In this document: positions 46,929-62,631 of the stretch, piece after piece | How the letters are laid out: each line of letters opens with the position of its first letter | How positions within the stretch are numbered: the first letter of the stretch is position 1 | Translations under genes and position numbers: made by a program | NCBI RefSeq assembly: GCF_029263665.1 | Contig: NZ_JAJUFQ010000007.1 | Span: 1 to 64,000 of the forward strand | Origin: Halomonas sp. | GTDB taxonomy: Bacteria > Pseudomonadota > Gammaproteobacteria > Pseudomonadales > Halomonadaceae | Length of the DNA: 64,000 nt | Direction of reading: 5' to 3' | Notes under the pieces: model-generated | The model's input: only the letters and a program-made list of their open reading frames with translations | The model's database searches: none | Told to the model about the DNA's origin: nothing

Positions 46929-47567
46929 TCAGCCAGCTTTGACGGCGCTGCGCACGATGACATCACTGCCGGTAGCACCAGGAACGGCGCCTTTGATCAG
47001 CAGCAAGTTGCGCTCGGCATCGACACGGACGATTTCCAGGCTCTGAACGGTGCAACGCACGTTGCCCATCTGGCCGGCCATCTTCTTGCCCTTGAATACG
47101 CGACCCGGAGTCTGGCACATGCCGATAGAACCCGGCGCACGGTGGGACAAGGAGTTACCGTGGCTGTTGTCCTGGGTACGGAAATTCCAGCGCTTAACAG
47201 CACCCTGGAAACCTTTACCCTTGGAAGTGCCGGTCACGTCAACGCTTTGACCAGCTTCGAAGAGGGATACAGTGAGTTCGCCACCGACTTCCGGAGCATC
47301 TTCACCTTCATTCAGGCGAAACTCCATCAGGGAGCGACCAGCCTCGACACCTGCCTTTGCGAACTGGCCAGCTTGGGCCTTGGACAGATGCTTGGCTTTG
47401 CGGGAGCCAGTTGTCACCTGAACCGCTGCGTAGCCGTCAGTCTCAACAGACTTGACACGCGTTACACGGTTAGGCTCAACCTCAATAACGGTTACGGGCA
47501 CAGACGCGCCATCTTCGGTGAAGACACGGGTCATGCCGGCCTTCCTACCGACCAAACCGATAGTCAT
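46929..47567 (-). CDS. rplC: 50S ribosomal protein L3
   Basis: L3 (212 residues) is an early assembly protein reaching the peptidyl-transferase centre. It starts [20 protein letters not shown] and has the tip sequence [20 protein letters not shown] with the methylation-site glutamine region, and [20 protein letters not shown] 158-base gap separates it from rpsJ. Confidence 0.98.
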   Translation of the reverse strand: MTIGLVGRKAGMTRVFTEDGASVPVTVIEVEPNRVTRVKSVETDGYAAVQVTTGSRKAKHLSKAQAGQFAKAGVEAGRSLMEFRLNEGEDAPEVGGELTVSLFEAGQSVDVTGTSKGKGFQGAVKRWNFRTQDNSHGNSLSHRAPGSIGMCQTPGRVFKGKKMAGQMGNVRCTVQSLEIVRVDAERNLLLIKGAVPGATGSDVIVRSAVKAG

Positions 47568-47725
47568 TCTCTATCTCCTATAGTGTACGGGGCTATCACC
47601 CGCTATGGCTGCCCTTTCCAGAGCATTCCACTAGCACATTGTATGGCGCCATCCCGGCGCGGCGGCTGCTGAAACTCATCTGATCAGATGAAGATCGCTG
47701 GGCCGCGAGTGTCTAGTGTAAAAAA
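47568..47725 (-). other. Long rpsJ-rplC gap with a 16-bp perfect palindrome
   Basis: The gap between rpsJ and rplC is 158 bp, longer than other gaps in this operon. It contains the perfect palindrome TCATCTGATCAGATGA at 47676-47691. No promoter with two good boxes was found, and no T-run makes the palindrome a terminator. Confidence 0.6.
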
Positions 47726-48037
47726 TCAGTCGAGCTTGATTTGCACGTCAACGCCTGCGGCGAGATCGAGCTTCATCAGAGCATCAACCGTCTTCTCAGT
47801 CGGCTCGACAATATCGAGCACACGCTTGTGAGTACGAATCTCGTACTGATCACGGGCGTCCTTGTTCACGTGCGGAGAAATCAGCACGGTGTAGCGCTCG
47901 CGATTGGTCGGCAGAGGAATCGGACCACGAACCTGGGCGCCAGTACGCTTGGCGGTATCAACGATTTCCGCGGCGGACTGATCGATCAGGCGATGGTCGA
48001 AAGCCTTCAACCGAATGCGAATCTTCTGGTTCTGCAT
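47726..48037 (-). CDS. rpsJ: 30S ribosomal protein S10 (NusE)
   Basis: S10 (103 residues, as in E. coli) belongs to the 30S head and, as NusE, joins antitermination complexes and bridges NusG. It starts [20 protein letters not shown] and has [21 protein letters not shown] use the ATG at 48037 after TTGGAG; an 18-codon upstream extension would run through the leader hairpin and has no family support. First gene of the S10 operon with its promoter at 48101-48129. Confidence 0.98.
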   Translation of the reverse strand: MQNQKIRIRLKAFDHRLIDQSAAEIVDTAKRTGAQVRGPIPLPTNRERYTVLISPHVNKDARDQYEIRTHKRVLDIVEPTEKTVDALMKLDLAAGVDVQIKLD

Positions 48038-48058
48038 TAGCCCTAACTCCAATGGATC

Positions 48059-48078
48059 TTGACGGCGCGAGCCGTCAA
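48059..48078 (-). promoter_or_regulatory. Compact hairpin in the rpsJ leader
   Basis: TTGACGGC and GCCGTCAA form a perfect 8-bp stem with a 4-nt loop, inside the roughly 57-nt leader and just upstream of the TTGGAG ribosome-binding site. It could influence rpsJ translation or transcript stability. Confidence 0.55.
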
Positions 48079-48100
48079 CCCACGCATTCAAAGGATGCGC

Positions 48101-48129
48101 ATTATATGCGCACGGAAATCGAGAGTCAA
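48101..48129 (-). promoter_or_regulatory. rpsJ: Sigma70 promoter of the S10 operon
   Basis: On the minus strand TTGACT (48124-48129) and a consensus TATAAT (48101-48106) are separated by exactly 17 bp. Transcription should start near 48094, giving a leader of about 57 nt before rpsJ. The promoter lies directly after the tuf terminator. Confidence 0.9.
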
Positions 48130-48148
48130 ACCCTCAATTCCGATGCGC

Positions 48149-48180
48149 AGAAAAGGGGGCTCCGCGAGGAGCCCCCTTAT
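48149..48180 (-). terminator. Rho-independent terminator after tuf
   Basis: On the minus strand GGGGGCTCC and GGAGCCCCC form a 9-bp stem over a short loop, followed by TTTTCT. It starts 18 bases past the tuf stop and separates the str operon from the S10 operon. Confidence 0.93.
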
Positions 48181-48196
48181 GTCGTTAAGCTGTCGC

Positions 48197-49390
<1,194 letters not shown>

Positions 49391-49419
49391 TGCTATGACC
49401 TCTTTACGTTAGCTAACGG

Positions 49420-51540
49420 TTAACCGTTCTGATTGATGACGGCTTCAACGACGCTTGAGGGAGCCTCGTCGTACTTCGCGAACTCCATGGAGTAGCTCGC
49501 ACGGCCCTGGGTCTGAGAGCGCAGATCGGTCGCATAACCGAACATCTCACCCAGCGGCACCACTGCGCGGATGACCTTGCCTGAAGAGGAGTCATCCATA
49601 CCCTGCACCAGACCGCGACGACGGTTCAGGTCGCCCATGACGTCACCCATGAAGTCTTCAGGGGTCACGACCTCGACCTGCATCATCGGCTCCAGCAGGA
49701 CGGCCTTGGCCTTCTTGGCGCCTTCCTTGATGGCCATGGAAGAGGCCACCTTGAACGCAGTCTCGTTAGAGTCCACGTCATGGTAGGAACCATCGTACAG
49801 AGTGACCTTGACGTCGATCATCGGGTAACCCGCGATGACACCATTCTGCAGCTGTTCGAAGGCCCCTTTCTCGACCGCCGGCACGTATTCCTTGGGAACC
49901 ACACCGCCGACGATTTCGGAAGCGAACTTGAAGTGCATCTCTTCGTCGCCTTCCTTGTCCGCCTCAGTGAGCGGCTCGATACGCAGCCAGACATGACCGA
50001 ACTGACCGCGACCACCGGACTGACGAACGAACTTGCCTTCCTGCTCGACACTGCCGCGGATGGTTTCGCGGTAGGCGACCTGAGGCTTGCCGATGTTGGC
50101 TTCCACCTTGAACTCGCGACGCATGCGGTCAACGATGATATCCAGGTGTAGCTCGCCCATACCGGAGATGATGGTCTGACCAGTCTCTTCGTCGGTCTTG
50201 ACACGGAAGGACGGATCTTCCTGGGCCAGCTTGCCCAGAGCAATACCCATCTTCTCCTGGTCAGCCTTGGACTTGGGCTCCACTGCCACGGAAATAACCG
50301 GCTCCGGGAACTCCATGCGCTCGAGAACAATCTTGTTGTCGATGTCACACAGGGTGTCACCAGTGGTGACGTCCTTCAGACCGATACAGGCAGCAATATC
50401 GCCAGCGTACACTTCCTTGATCTCTTCGCGAGAGTTGGAGTGCATCTGCACGATACGACCCACACGCTCCTTCTTCTGCTTGACAGAGTTATAGACGCTG
50501 TCACCAGAGTTCAGCACGCCCGAGTAGACGCGAATGAAGGTCAGCGTACCAACGAAGGGATCGGTAGCGATCTTGAACGCCAGAGCAGCGAAAGGCGCAT
50601 TGTCATCGGCTTCACGAGTCGCGATGGTGCCATCCTTGTCGTCCAGCTCACCTTCGATGGCCTTGACCTCGAGCGGAGACGGCATGTACTCGATAACCGC
50701 ATCCAGCACCGCCTGCACACCCTTGTTCTTGAACGCAGAACCACAGGTAACCAGAACGATTTCGTTGTCCAGCGTACGACGACGCAGACCAGCCTTGATT
50801 TCTTCCTTGGACAGATCGCCCTCTTCGAGGTACTTCTCCATCAACTCTTCGGAAGCTTCAGCCGCCGCCTCGAGCATCTGCTCGCGGAACTCTTCGGCCT
50901 TGTCCTGAAGTTCTGCAGGAATGTCGACCAGCTCATAGCTCATGCCCTGGTCAGCTTCATTCCACAGAATAGCCTTCATTTCGAGCAGGTCGATAACGCC
51001 CTTGAACTCGTCCTCGGCACCCCAGTTGATCTGGATCGGCACCGCATTGGCGTTCAGGCGGTCCTTGAGCTGCTCAACAACCATGAAGAAATCAGCGCCG
51101 GTACGGTCCATCTTGTTGACGAACACCATGCGCGGAACTTCATACTTGTTGGCCTGACGCCAGACCGTTTCGGTCTGCGGCTGAACGCCGGAGGAGCCAC
51201 ACAGAACAACAACGGCACCATCGAGCACACGCAGTGAACGCTCCACCTCGATGGTGAAGTCGACGTGCCCAGGAGTATCGATGATGTTGATGCGGTGCTC
51301 ATCGAACTGCTGATTCATCCCCTTCCAGAAGGTAGTAACAGCAGCAGAGGTGATGGTAATGCCCCGCTCCTGCTCCTGCTCCATCCAGTCGGTAGTGGCA
51401 GCACCGTCATGCACCTCACCCAGCTTATGGGAGAGGCCGGTGTAGAAGAGCACACGCTCAGTCGTGGTAGTCTTGCCCGCGTCAACGTGGGCACAGATGC
51501 CGATGTTGCGGTAGCGATTAAGAGGTGTTTTGCGTGCCAC
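49420..51540 (-). CDS. fusA: Elongation factor G
   Basis: EF-G (706 residues; E. coli 704) drives translocation and, with RRF, ribosome recycling. The G domain starts [20 protein letters not shown], with [19 protein letters not shown] and [12 protein letters not shown]. Domain IV carries [16 protein letters not shown] and the tip [16 protein letters not shown], and domain [21 protein letters not shown]. It lies 78 bases after rpsG and 29 before tuf. Confidence 0.98.
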   Translation of the reverse strand: MARKTPLNRYRNIGICAHVDAGKTTTTERVLFYTGLSHKLGEVHDGAATTDWMEQEQERGITITSAAVTTFWKGMNQQFDEHRINIIDTPGHVDFTIEVERSLRVLDGAVVVLCGSSGVQPQTETVWRQANKYEVPRMVFVNKMDRTGADFFMVVEQLKDRLNANAVPIQINWGAEDEFKGVIDLLEMKAILWNEADQGMSYELVDIPAELQDKAEEFREQMLEAAAEASEELMEKYLEEGDLSKEEIKAGLRRRTLDNEIVLVTCGSAFKNKGVQAVLDAVIEYMPSPLEVKAIEGELDDKDGTIATREADDNAPFAALAFKIATDPFVGTLTFIRVYSGVLNSGDSVYNSVKQKKERVGRIVQMHSNSREEIKEVYAGDIAACIGLKDVTTGDTLCDIDNKIVLERMEFPEPVISVAVEPKSKADQEKMGIALGKLAQEDPSFRVKTDEETGQTIISGMGELHLDIIVDRMRREFKVEANIGKPQVAYRETIRGSVEQEGKFVRQSGGRGQFGHVWLRIEPLTEADKEGDEEMHFKFASEIVGGVVPKEYVPAVEKGAFEQLQNGVIAGYPMIDVKVTLYDGSYHDVDSNETAFKVASSMAIKEGAKKAKAVLLEPMMQVEVVTPEDFMGDVMGDLNRRRGLVQGMDDSSSGKVIRAVVPLGEMFGYATDLRSQTQGRASYSMEFAKYDEAPSSVVEAVINQNG

Positions 51541-51618
51541 GGTGAAAATCCCCGTTGGTTGGAAGCGCCCGGATCACGGGCGCCTCGTGATTGGAAGCGC
51601 GCCCTGGTTTCTAAAAAA

Positions 51619-52089
51619 TTAGAAACGGTAGTGAGAGAAGGCCTTGTTGGCTTCCGCCATGCGATGCACGTCTTCACGCTTCTTGACGGCAGACCCTTTA
51701 CCCTCAGCGGCATCCAGCATTTCACCTGCCAGACGCTGTTCCATGGTCTTCTCACCACGACGACGAGCGGCGTCTACCAACCAACGCATGGCCAGCGCCT
51801 GACGACGAGACGGACGAACTTCAACCGGAACCTGATAAGTCGCACCACCAACGCGGCGTGACTTGACCTCGACCATCGGCTGGATAGTTTCCAGCGCCTT
51901 GTCGAAAATCTCCAGCGGCTCTTCATTGGAACGCTCGGCAACCCTGTCCAGCGCACCATAGACGATGCGCTCAGCTACGGACTTCTTGCCGCTGATCATC
52001 AGGTGGTTCATGAACTTCGCCAGGCGCTCACTTCCGAACTTGGGATCCGGCAGGATCTCGCGCTTGGCCGCAACTCTTCTTCTAGGCAT
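51619..52089 (-). CDS. rpsG: 30S ribosomal protein S7
   Basis: S7 (156 residues) nucleates assembly of the 30S head and contacts the E site. It starts [20 protein letters not shown] and has [20 protein letters not shown] and [20 protein letters not shown]. In E. coli S7 represses the str operon from the rpsL-rpsG gap; here that gap is 112 bases, enough for such a structure, though I did not identify one. Confidence 0.98.
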   Translation of the reverse strand: MPRRRVAAKREILPDPKFGSERLAKFMNHLMISGKKSVAERIVYGALDRVAERSNEEPLEIFDKALETIQPMVEVKSRRVGGATYQVPVEVRPSRRQALAMRWLVDAARRRGEKTMEQRLAGEMLDAAEGKGSAVKKREDVHRMAEANKAFSHYRF

Positions 52090-52201
52090 GATAAGCCCTC
52101 TATCGAAGGGTCCTTCAGGTAAACTCGAGACTCGCTTTACGCGGCTCGACCTTACTCTTATCAGACCGAATCAAAACTGAATGTAATACGTCGGAAGAGC
52201 C

Positions 52202-52576
52202 TTATGCCTTCGGACGCTTGGTACCGTACTTGGAACGGCCTTGCTTACGATTCTGGACACCAGAGGTATCAAGAGCACCACGGACAGTGTGATAGCGCAC
52301 ACCCGGAAGGTCCTTTACGCGACCGCCGCGGATCAGGACCACAGAGTGCTCCTGCAGGTTGTGACCTTCACCACCAATGTAGGAAGACACTTCGTAGCCG
52401 TTGGTCAGACGCACACGACAGACCTTACGCAGAGCGGAGTTCGGCTTCTTCGGGGTGGTGGTGTACACGCGGGTACAAACGCCGCGCTTCTGCGGGCAAG
52501 CCTGCAGCGCAGGCACGTCAGTCTTCTTGACCTGACGCTTGCGCGGCTTGCGCACGAGCTGGTTGACTGTTGCCAT
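52202..52576 (-). CDS. rpsL: 30S ribosomal protein S12
   Basis: S12 (124 residues, as in E. coli) sits at the decoding centre. It has [18 protein letters not shown] with the lysine equivalent to E. coli K42 and [17 protein letters not shown] with the K87 equivalent, so no classical streptomycin-resistance change is present. It is the first gene of the str operon, with its promoter 138-166 bases upstream. Confidence 0.98.
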   Translation of the reverse strand: MATVNQLVRKPRKRQVKKTDVPALQACPQKRGVCTRVYTTTPKKPNSALRKVCRVRLTNGYEVSSYIGGEGHNLQEHSVVLIRGGRVKDLPGVRYHTVRGALDTSGVQNRKQGRSKYGTKRPKA

Positions 52577-52713
52577 TTAAGACTCCAATTGGGTTACCTT
52601 GACGGAAGCGCTGAAACAAGCACTTGGCGGCCCGTTCGGTAGCTGTTCGCTTCCTGTATTGCGTTCCTTTAGCAGTGTCGCAGGCGTACCCGCCCCACTG
52701 TTAAAGGCTGCGC

Positions 52714-52742
52714 ATTCTAATGCTGACACCTGGCGCCGTCAA
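52714..52742 (-). promoter_or_regulatory. rpsL: Sigma70 promoter of the str operon (rpsL)
   Basis: On the minus strand TTGACG (52737-52742) and TAGAAT (52714-52719) are separated by 17 bp. The -35 box begins in the last bases of the hairpin that follows rpoC. The leader to rpsL would be about 130 nt. Confidence 0.85.
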
Positions 52743-52768
52743 GCCCGGCGCGCATGCGCGCCGGGCTT
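52741..52768 (-). terminator. GC-rich palindrome downstream of rpoC
   Basis: AAGCCCGGCGCGC (52741-52753) and GCGCGCCGGGCTT (52756-52768) form a perfect 28-bp palindrome starting 9 bases after the rpoC stop. No T-run follows; instead the next bases are the rpsL -35 box. It may stall or stabilise the rpoBC transcript end rather than terminate fully. Confidence 0.65.
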
Positions 52769-52776
52769 GCACCGGG

Positions 52777-55700
52777 TCAGAGTTCGTCGTCATCCGAGTC
52801 AAGGGCGGTAAGCTGGGCTCCCAGCTCCTGCTCGACGTCGTAGGCCGACGGAGCGAACGACCGCTCTGCATCTTCACGCTTGCGGCGACGCTCTTCGTGA
52901 TGGGTCAGACCGGTACCAGCCGGAATCAGACGCCCCACTACCACGTTTTCTTTCAGACCACGCAGGTAATCGCGCTTGCCGGTCACGGCAGCCTCGGTCC
53001 GTACGCGGGTCGTCTCCTGGAAGGAAGCCGCAGAAATGAACGACTCAGTTGCCAGGCTGGCCTTGGTGATACCCAGCAGCAGACGCTGGTACTTGGCCGG
53101 GAATTTGTCCTGGGCCTGGAGCGTTGCGTTCTGCTCCAGAACACGCACCAACTCGACCTGATCACCCGGAATGAAGTCGGAATCACCTGCGTCGGAGATC
53201 TCGACCTTGCGCAGCATCTGACGCACGATCACTTCGATGTGCTTGTCGTTGATGCCTACGCCCTGCAGGCGATAGACGTCCTGAACCTCGGCGACGATGT
53301 ACTTGGCCAGCTCAGCAATACCCAGCAGGCGCAGAATATCGTGCGGGTTACTCGGGCCATCCGAGATCACCTCACCCTTCTCCACCGACTCACCTTCGAA
53401 CACCGCGATCTGACGCCACTTCGGAATCAGCATCTCGAAGGGATCGCCTTCGCTCGGCGTGATGGTCAGACGACGCTTGCCCTTGGTTTCCTTGCCAAAA
53501 CTGATCACACCGCTGATTTCAGCAAGGACAGCAGGCTCCTTCGGCTTACGCGCTTCAAACAGGTCAGCAACCCGCGGCAGACCACCAGTGATGTCCTTGT
53601 TACCTGACGCCTCTACCGGGATACGGGCAACTACTTCACCAACACCAATGTGCGCGCCATTCTCGGCAGTGACAATCGCCTTGCCCGGCAGCAGGTACTG
53701 TACCGGGGTGTCTGAACCAGACACGGTCACCGGCCTGCCTGCGGCGTCGTTGAGCAAGATCATCGGACGCTTGTCACGACCGGCCATTGGGCGTGCTGCA
53801 GACTCGATGATCTCGATGGATGACAGACCTGTCATCTCATCGACGCTGCGGTGAATAGTCAGGCCTTCATCCATGTCCGCAAACTGCACGGTACCTTCGG
53901 CCTCGGCCACGATCGGATGAGTGTGCGGATCCCACTTGGCCACGGACTGACCGGCAGCGACATCATCACCGTCACGTACCGACAGCTCAGCACCATAAGG
54001 CAGCTTGTAGTACTCGCGCTCGCGACCATGCTCATCGGCTACCGCCAAGGCACTGGAGCGGGACACTACCACCAGCTTGCCATCACCACGTTCTACGAAC
54101 TTGATGTTGTGCAGGCGCACCTTGCCACCGTGCTTGACCTGAACACTATCCACTGCAGAAGCACGAGATGCCGCACCACCGATGTGGAAGGTACGCATGG
54201 TCAGCTGAGTACCCGGCTCACCGATGGACTGGGCCGCAATGACACCGACTGCCTCACCGATGTTGACCTGATGACCACGAGCCAGGTCGCGGCCATAGCA
54301 CGAGGAACACACGCCGTGAGTGGTTTCACAGGTGATGGTGCTGCGCACCACAATCTCGTCGACGCCCATGGTGTCGAGCTGTTCACACCAGGCTTCATCA
54401 AGCAAAGTGCCACGCGGGATCAACACTTCATCAGTAGCCGGGTCGATCACATCCTGAGCCACTACACGGCCAAGCACGCGCTGGGCCAGGGAGACGATGA
54501 TATCGCCACCCTCGATGACAGGATGCAGTGTCAAGCCTCTCTCGGTACCACAATCATTCTCGGTGATGACCATGTCCTGAGCCACGTCGACCAGACGACG
54601 AGTCAGGTAACCGGAGTTGGCCGTCTTCAAGGCGGTATCCGCCAGACCCTTACGAGCACCGTGGGTCGAGATGAAGTACTGGAGTACGTTCAGACCTTCA
54701 CGGAAGTTGGCGACGATCGGCGTCTCGATGATCGAGCCATCCGGCTTGGCCATCAAACCACGCATACCGGCAAGCTGACGAATCTGGGCAGCACTACCAC
54801 GAGCACCGGAGTCAGCCATGATGAACACGCTGTTGAACGAGTCCTGCTCGACTTCGTTGCCATCGCGATCCGTTACGCTTTCCTTGGAAATGCCTGCCAT
54901 CATCGCCTTGGCGACCTGGTCATTGGCACGCGCCCAGATATCGATGACCTTGTTGTACTTCTCACCCGCGGTCACCAGACCGGAGGAGAACTGGTCCTCG
55001 ATTTCCTTGACCTCCTCTTCCGCCGCCTCGACGATCTCGGCCTTGGCTTCAGGAATAACAAAGTCGTTGACCCCGATGGAAGCACCGGACCAGGTAGCCA
55101 GACGGAAGCCTGTGTACATCAGTTGGTCAGCAAAGATGACCGCAGCCTTCAGACCAGCGCGACGGTACACCTCGTTGATCAGCTTGGAGATAGCCTTCTT
55201 CTTCATGGCCTGATCGACCAGTTCGAAGGGCACTCCTTCCGGCAGAATGCGGAACAGCAGCGCACGACCGACAGTGGTCTCGCGCAGACGGCGATGCTCG
55301 CTGCGTTCACCGGTCTCCTCGTCAACATCGACTTCCGCAAGACGTACTTTCACCTTCGCGTGCAAGGAGACGTTCTGGGTACCGAAGGCACGCTCGACCT
55401 CATTCAGGTCGGAGAACACCATCCCCTCACCCTTGGCGTTGATCCGCTCACGAGTCATGTAGTACAGACCGAGGACAACGTCCTGGGACGGCACGATGAT
55501 CGGCTCGCCGTTGGCCGGAGACAACACGTTGTTAGTGGCCATCATCAAGGCACGAGCTTCAAGCTGGGCTTCCAGGGTCAGCGGTACGTGCACCGCCATC
55601 TGGTCACCGTCGAAGTCGGCGTTGTAGGCAGCGCAGACCAGCGGATGCAGCTGGATGGCCTTGCCTTCGATCAGCAGCGGCTCGAATGCCTGGATACCCA

Positions 55701-56994
55701 AGCGGTGCAGCGTCGGCGCACGGTTGAGCAGTACCGGGTGTTCGCGGATGACATCGGCAAGGATGTCCCACACTTCAGGCAGCTCGCGCTCGACCATCTT
55801 CTTGGCAGCTTTGATGGTTGAGGCCTGGCCACTGGCCTGGAGCTTGGCATAAATGAATGGCTTGAACAGCTCAAGCGCCATCTTCTTGGGCAGGCCACAC
55901 TGGTGCAGACGCAGAGTCGGGCCAACGGTGATGACCGAACGACCGGAGTAGTCAACACGCTTGCCCAGCAGGTTCTGGCGGAAGCGACCCTGCTTACCCT
56001 TGATCATGTCGGCCAGGGACTTCAACGGACGCTTGTTGGAACCAGTGATGGCACGACCACGACGACCATTGTCGAGCAGCGCATCCACGGATTCCTGCAG
56101 CATACGCTTCTCGTTGCGCACGATGATATCCGGCGCATTGAGATCCAGCAGGCGCTTGAGACGGTTGTTACGGTTGATCACGCGACGGTACAGATCGTTG
56201 AGATCCGAAGTCGCGAAGCGGCCACCATCCAGCGGCACCAGCGGACGCAGGTCCGGCGGCAACACAGGCAGCACTTCCATCACCATCCAGGCCGGATCGT
56301 TGCCGGAACCGTAGAAGGCTTCGAGCAGCTTGAGGCGCTTGGACAGCTTCTTGATCTTGGTTTCAGAGTTGGTCTGCGGAATCTCTTCGCGCAGGCGCTC
56401 GATCTCTTCTTCCAGATCAATGTCCTTGAGCATGGCCTGAACGGCCTCAGCGCCCATACGGGCATCGAAATCGTCACCAAACTCTTCGAGAGCTTCGAAA
56501 TACTGCTCATCGTTGAGCAACTGGCCACGCTCAAGCGTGGTCATGCCCGGGTCGATGACCAGGAAGCTTTCGAAGTATAGAACCCGCTCAATGTCACGCA
56601 GGGTCATGTCCATCAGCATGCCGATGCGAGACGGCAGGGACTTCAGGAACCAGATATGCGCGACAGGGCTGGCCAGCTCGATATGCCCCATGCGCTCACG
56701 GCGCACGGCAGCCTTGGTGACTTCGACGCCACACTTTTCACAGATGATGCCACGGTGCTTCATGCGCTTGTACTTGCCGCACAGACACTCGTAGTCCTTG
56801 ACTGGGCCAAAGATCTTGGCACAGAACAGACCGTCGCGCTCAGGCTTGAAGGTCCGGTAGTTGATGGTCTCGGGCTTCTTGACCTCGCCGAAGGACCAGG
56901 AACGGATCATGTCAGGCGAGGCGAGCGAGATCTTGATCGCATCGAACTCATCAGTCTGAGACTGTGATTTGAGGACTTTCACCAAATCTTTCAT
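52777..56994 (-). CDS. rpoC: DNA-directed RNA polymerase subunit beta'
   Basis: Beta' (1,405 residues; E. coli 1,407) carries the catalytic magnesium triad in [17 protein letters not shown]. The N-terminal zinc ribbon has [20 protein letters not shown], and the second zinc cluster [19 protein letters not shown]. The clamp-helix, bridge-helix and trigger-loop segments are recognisable ([34 protein letters not shown]). It follows rpoB by 86 bases and is the last gene of the rplKAJL-rpoBC unit. Confidence 0.99.
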   Translation of the reverse strand: MKDLVKVLKSQSQTDEFDAIKISLASPDMIRSWSFGEVKKPETINYRTFKPERDGLFCAKIFGPVKDYECLCGKYKRMKHRGIICEKCGVEVTKAAVRRERMGHIELASPVAHIWFLKSLPSRIGMLMDMTLRDIERVLYFESFLVIDPGMTTLERGQLLNDEQYFEALEEFGDDFDARMGAEAVQAMLKDIDLEEEIERLREEIPQTNSETKIKKLSKRLKLLEAFYGSGNDPAWMVMEVLPVLPPDLRPLVPLDGGRFATSDLNDLYRRVINRNNRLKRLLDLNAPDIIVRNEKRMLQESVDALLDNGRRGRAITGSNKRPLKSLADMIKGKQGRFRQNLLGKRVDYSGRSVITVGPTLRLHQCGLPKKMALELFKPFIYAKLQASGQASTIKAAKKMVERELPEVWDILADVIREHPVLLNRAPTLHRLGIQAFEPLLIEGKAIQLHPLVCAAYNADFDGDQMAVHVPLTLEAQLEARALMMATNNVLSPANGEPIIVPSQDVVLGLYYMTRERINAKGEGMVFSDLNEVERAFGTQNVSLHAKVKVRLAEVDVDEETGERSEHRRLRETTVGRALLFRILPEGVPFELVDQAMKKKAISKLINEVYRRAGLKAAVIFADQLMYTGFRLATWSGASIGVNDFVIPEAKAEIVEAAEEEVKEIEDQFSSGLVTAGEKYNKVIDIWARANDQVAKAMMAGISKESVTDRDGNEVEQDSFNSVFIMADSGARGSAAQIRQLAGMRGLMAKPDGSIIETPIVANFREGLNVLQYFISTHGARKGLADTALKTANSGYLTRRLVDVAQDMVITENDCGTERGLTLHPVIEGGDIIVSLAQRVLGRVVAQDVIDPATDEVLIPRGTLLDEAWCEQLDTMGVDEIVVRSTITCETTHGVCSSCYGRDLARGHQVNIGEAVGVIAAQSIGEPGTQLTMRTFHIGGAASRASAVDSVQVKHGGKVRLHNIKFVERGDGKLVVVSRSSALAVADEHGREREYYKLPYGAELSVRDGDDVAAGQSVAKWDPHTHPIVAEAEGTVQFADMDEGLTIHRSVDEMTGLSSIEIIESAARPMAGRDKRPMILLNDAAGRPVTVSGSDTPVQYLLPGKAIVTAENGAHIGVGEVVARIPVEASGNKDITGGLPRVADLFEARKPKEPAVLAEISGVISFGKETKGKRRLTITPSEGDPFEMLIPKWRQIAVFEGESVEKGEVISDGPSNPHDILRLLGIAELAKYIVAEVQDVYRLQGVGINDKHIEVIVRQMLRKVEISDAGDSDFIPGDQVELVRVLEQNATLQAQDKFPAKYQRLLLGITKASLATESFISAASFQETTRVRTEAAVTGKRDYLRGLKENVVVGRLIPAGTGLTHHEERRRKREDAERSFAPSAYDVEQELGAQLTALDSDDDEL

Positions 56995-57024
56995 TGGGTC
57001 GGCTCCGTTGCGGAGTTGTCATGG

Positions 57025-57044
57025 GCGGGGGCCGAAGCCCCCGC
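57025..57044 (-). promoter_or_regulatory. UUCG-capped hairpin between rpoB and rpoC
   Basis: On the minus strand GCGGGGGC-TTCG-GCCCCCGC forms a perfect 8-bp stem with the very stable cUUCGg tetraloop. There is no T-run, so it is more likely an RNA-stability or processing element in the 86-base rpoB-rpoC gap than a terminator. Confidence 0.7.
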
Positions 57045-57080
57045 GGACCGTCATTCTTTGAAGCGCCTTGAGCGGCCGCC

Positions 57081-61160
<4,080 letters not shown>

Positions 61161-61238
61161 CTGTATTCCCCAGCTTGTTCACCATGGGTGACCGATGCGT
61201 GTCGGCGGCACCTGAAGGAGGCAGCTCCGTCAGGCGCT

Positions 61239-61271
61239 GACGACGAGCCCTCTAGACAAGGGCTCGTCGTC
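61239..61271 (-). promoter_or_regulatory. Hairpin between rplL and rpoB, possible RNase III-type processing site
   Basis: GACGACGAGCCC (61239-61250) pairs perfectly with GGGCTCGTCGTC (61260-61271) over a 9-nt loop. No T-run follows on the minus strand. It lies about 80 bases before rpoB and downstream of the attenuator at 61325-61358, the same order as the attenuator and RNase III site in E. coli. Confidence 0.65.
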
Positions 61272-61324
61272 GGAATTCTGCAAGTTACACAGCCTATCGA
61301 GACTGTCGCAACTAGTGACAACAG

Positions 61325-61358
61325 AAAAAGGCCGGCAGCGGGTGTCCCGCCACCAGCC
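61325..61358 (-). terminator. Attenuator between rplL and rpoB
   Basis: On the minus strand GGCTGGTGGCGGG and CCCGCTGCCGGCC form a 13-bp stem (including G-U pairs) with an ACA loop, followed by TTTTT. It lies 40 bases past the rplL stop. Partial termination here would explain the usual excess of L7/L12 over RNA polymerase subunits. Confidence 0.85.
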
Positions 61359-61398
61359 GTGGAAGCTTACGCAGCGCGTGAAGCCATGGGCACAAGGA

Positions 61399-61770
61399 TT
61401 ACTTGAGCTCCACGGAAGCGCCGGCTTCTTCCAGCTTCTTCTTGGCTTCTTCTGCGTCTTCCTTGCTCAGACCTTCTTTCAGGGTAGCAGGAGCGCCGTC
61501 GACAGCACCCTTGGCTTCCTTCAGGCCCAGGCCAGTGATTTCGCGGACAGCCTTGATGACGTTGACCTTCTTGTCGCCAGCAGCGGTCAGGACCAGGTCA
61601 AATTCAGTCTGCTCTTCAGCAGCAGCAGCAGCGCCACCAGCAGGGCCAGCCACAACAGCAGCAGCAGCAGAAACGCCGAACTTCTCTTCCATTGCTTCGA
61701 TCAGTTCAACGACGTCCATCACGGACATTTCGGCGACGGCGTTGATGATGTCTTCTTTGGTCAGTGCCAT
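61399..61770 (-). CDS. rplL: 50S ribosomal protein L7/L12
   Basis: L7/L12 (123 residues) forms the flexible stalk dimers that recruit translational GTPases. The N-terminal dimerisation helices ([20 protein letters not shown]) are followed by an alanine-rich hinge ([19 protein letters not shown]) and the globular C-terminal domain ([20 protein letters not shown]). It is 83 bases after rplJ. Confidence 0.98.
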   Translation of the reverse strand: MALTKEDIINAVAEMSVMDVVELIEAMEEKFGVSAAAAVVAGPAGGAAAAAEEQTEFDLVLTAAGDKKVNVIKAVREITGLGLKEAKGAVDGAPATLKEGLSKEDAEEAKKKLEEAGASVELK

Positions 61771-61853
61771 TGTCTATATTCCTAACTTTGCGGGCACTCC
61801 CGATTGAGGGAGTGCGAAATGAGTCATGCAGTCTGTGCGATGAGCAGAACGCC

Positions 61854-62357
61854 TTAGGCGGCAGCTTCCTGCTTCTGGTCGCGCAGCGCAGCGAGGGTAC
61901 GAACCAGCTTGCCGGCAGAAGCTTCCTTCATGACGGACATCAGCTTGGCGATCGCCTCGTCGTAAGTCGGCAGGCTTGCCAGACGGTCCAGATCGCTTGC
62001 AGGGATCAGCTCGCCTTCGTATGCCAGCGCCTTGACTTCGAAGTCTTTCTCATCTTTAGCGAAGTCCTTGAACAGACGGGCAGCAGCGCCCGGATGCTCG
62101 AGGGAAAACGCCAACAGAGTCGGACCAACGAATGTCTCGTTCAGGCACTCCCACTGAGTGCCTTCCAAGGCGCGACGTGCCAGGGTGTTGCGAACAACAC
62201 GCAGCTGGACGCCATTTTCACGGGCCTGCTTGCGCAGAGAGGTCATTTTGTCGACCGTAACACCACGTGAATCGGCAACTACGACGGAGAGAGCGTCCTT
62301 CGCGGCTTCACTGACCTCGGCAACAATTGCCTTCTTGCCTTCGAGTGCTAGTGCCAC
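61854..62357 (-). CDS. rplJ: 50S ribosomal protein L10
   Basis: L10 (167 residues; E. coli 165) anchors L7/L12 to the ribosome and represses its own operon as an L10-L12 complex. I chose the GTG at 62357: AAGGAG lies 8 bases upstream and the family N terminus begins here ([15 protein letters not shown]). A longer in-frame start at 62405 adds 16 unrelated residues. [16 protein letters not shown] and [16 protein letters not shown] are conserved. Confidence 0.97.
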   Translation of the reverse strand: MALALEGKKAIVAEVSEAAKDALSVVVADSRGVTVDKMTSLRKQARENGVQLRVVRNTLARRALEGTQWECLNETFVGPTLLAFSLEHPGAAARLFKDFAKDEKDFEVKALAYEGELIPASDLDRLASLPTYDEAIAKLMSVMKEASAGKLVRTLAALRDQKQEAAA

Positions 62358-62631
62358 AGTGATCACTCCTTCGTGCCGGAACCCGGAGGCCCCGGTGGTT
62401 ACCATCCCCCTCTCCCACCGGGAAGAGAGGCCGTATGATGGTGCTCACCAGGATTGGCGGCACACCATCTGCGCAGGTGTTCTAGTAAACGATTAAGCTG
62501 TCATCGACTCAGCTTTCGAGGTCTTCATCAGACAGCGCCTGCGGTCTTTGACGGCGCCCGCCGGCCAGGTGCCGGCACGGGTACCGCAAAGCGAGGGGAA
62601 GCACTGCAGCGCTCCCCCAGATCATCGATCA
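62358..62631 (-). promoter_or_regulatory. rplJ leader, probable L10-L12 regulatory region
   Basis: The 274-bp gap before rplJ holds several GC-rich inverted segments, for example CTCTC-TCCCGG paired with the nearby GGGAGAG near 62410-62430. Gene order and length fit the L10 leader in which the L10-L12 complex represses rplJL. I infer this from position; I did not fold the RNA or confirm the conserved kink-turn. Confidence 0.5.

Noticed and set aside
53851..55821. 656-codon plus-strand open frame opposite rpoC
   Set aside because: rpoC is unambiguous on the minus strand; long antisense frames are common opposite highly expressed GC-rich genes with biased codons.
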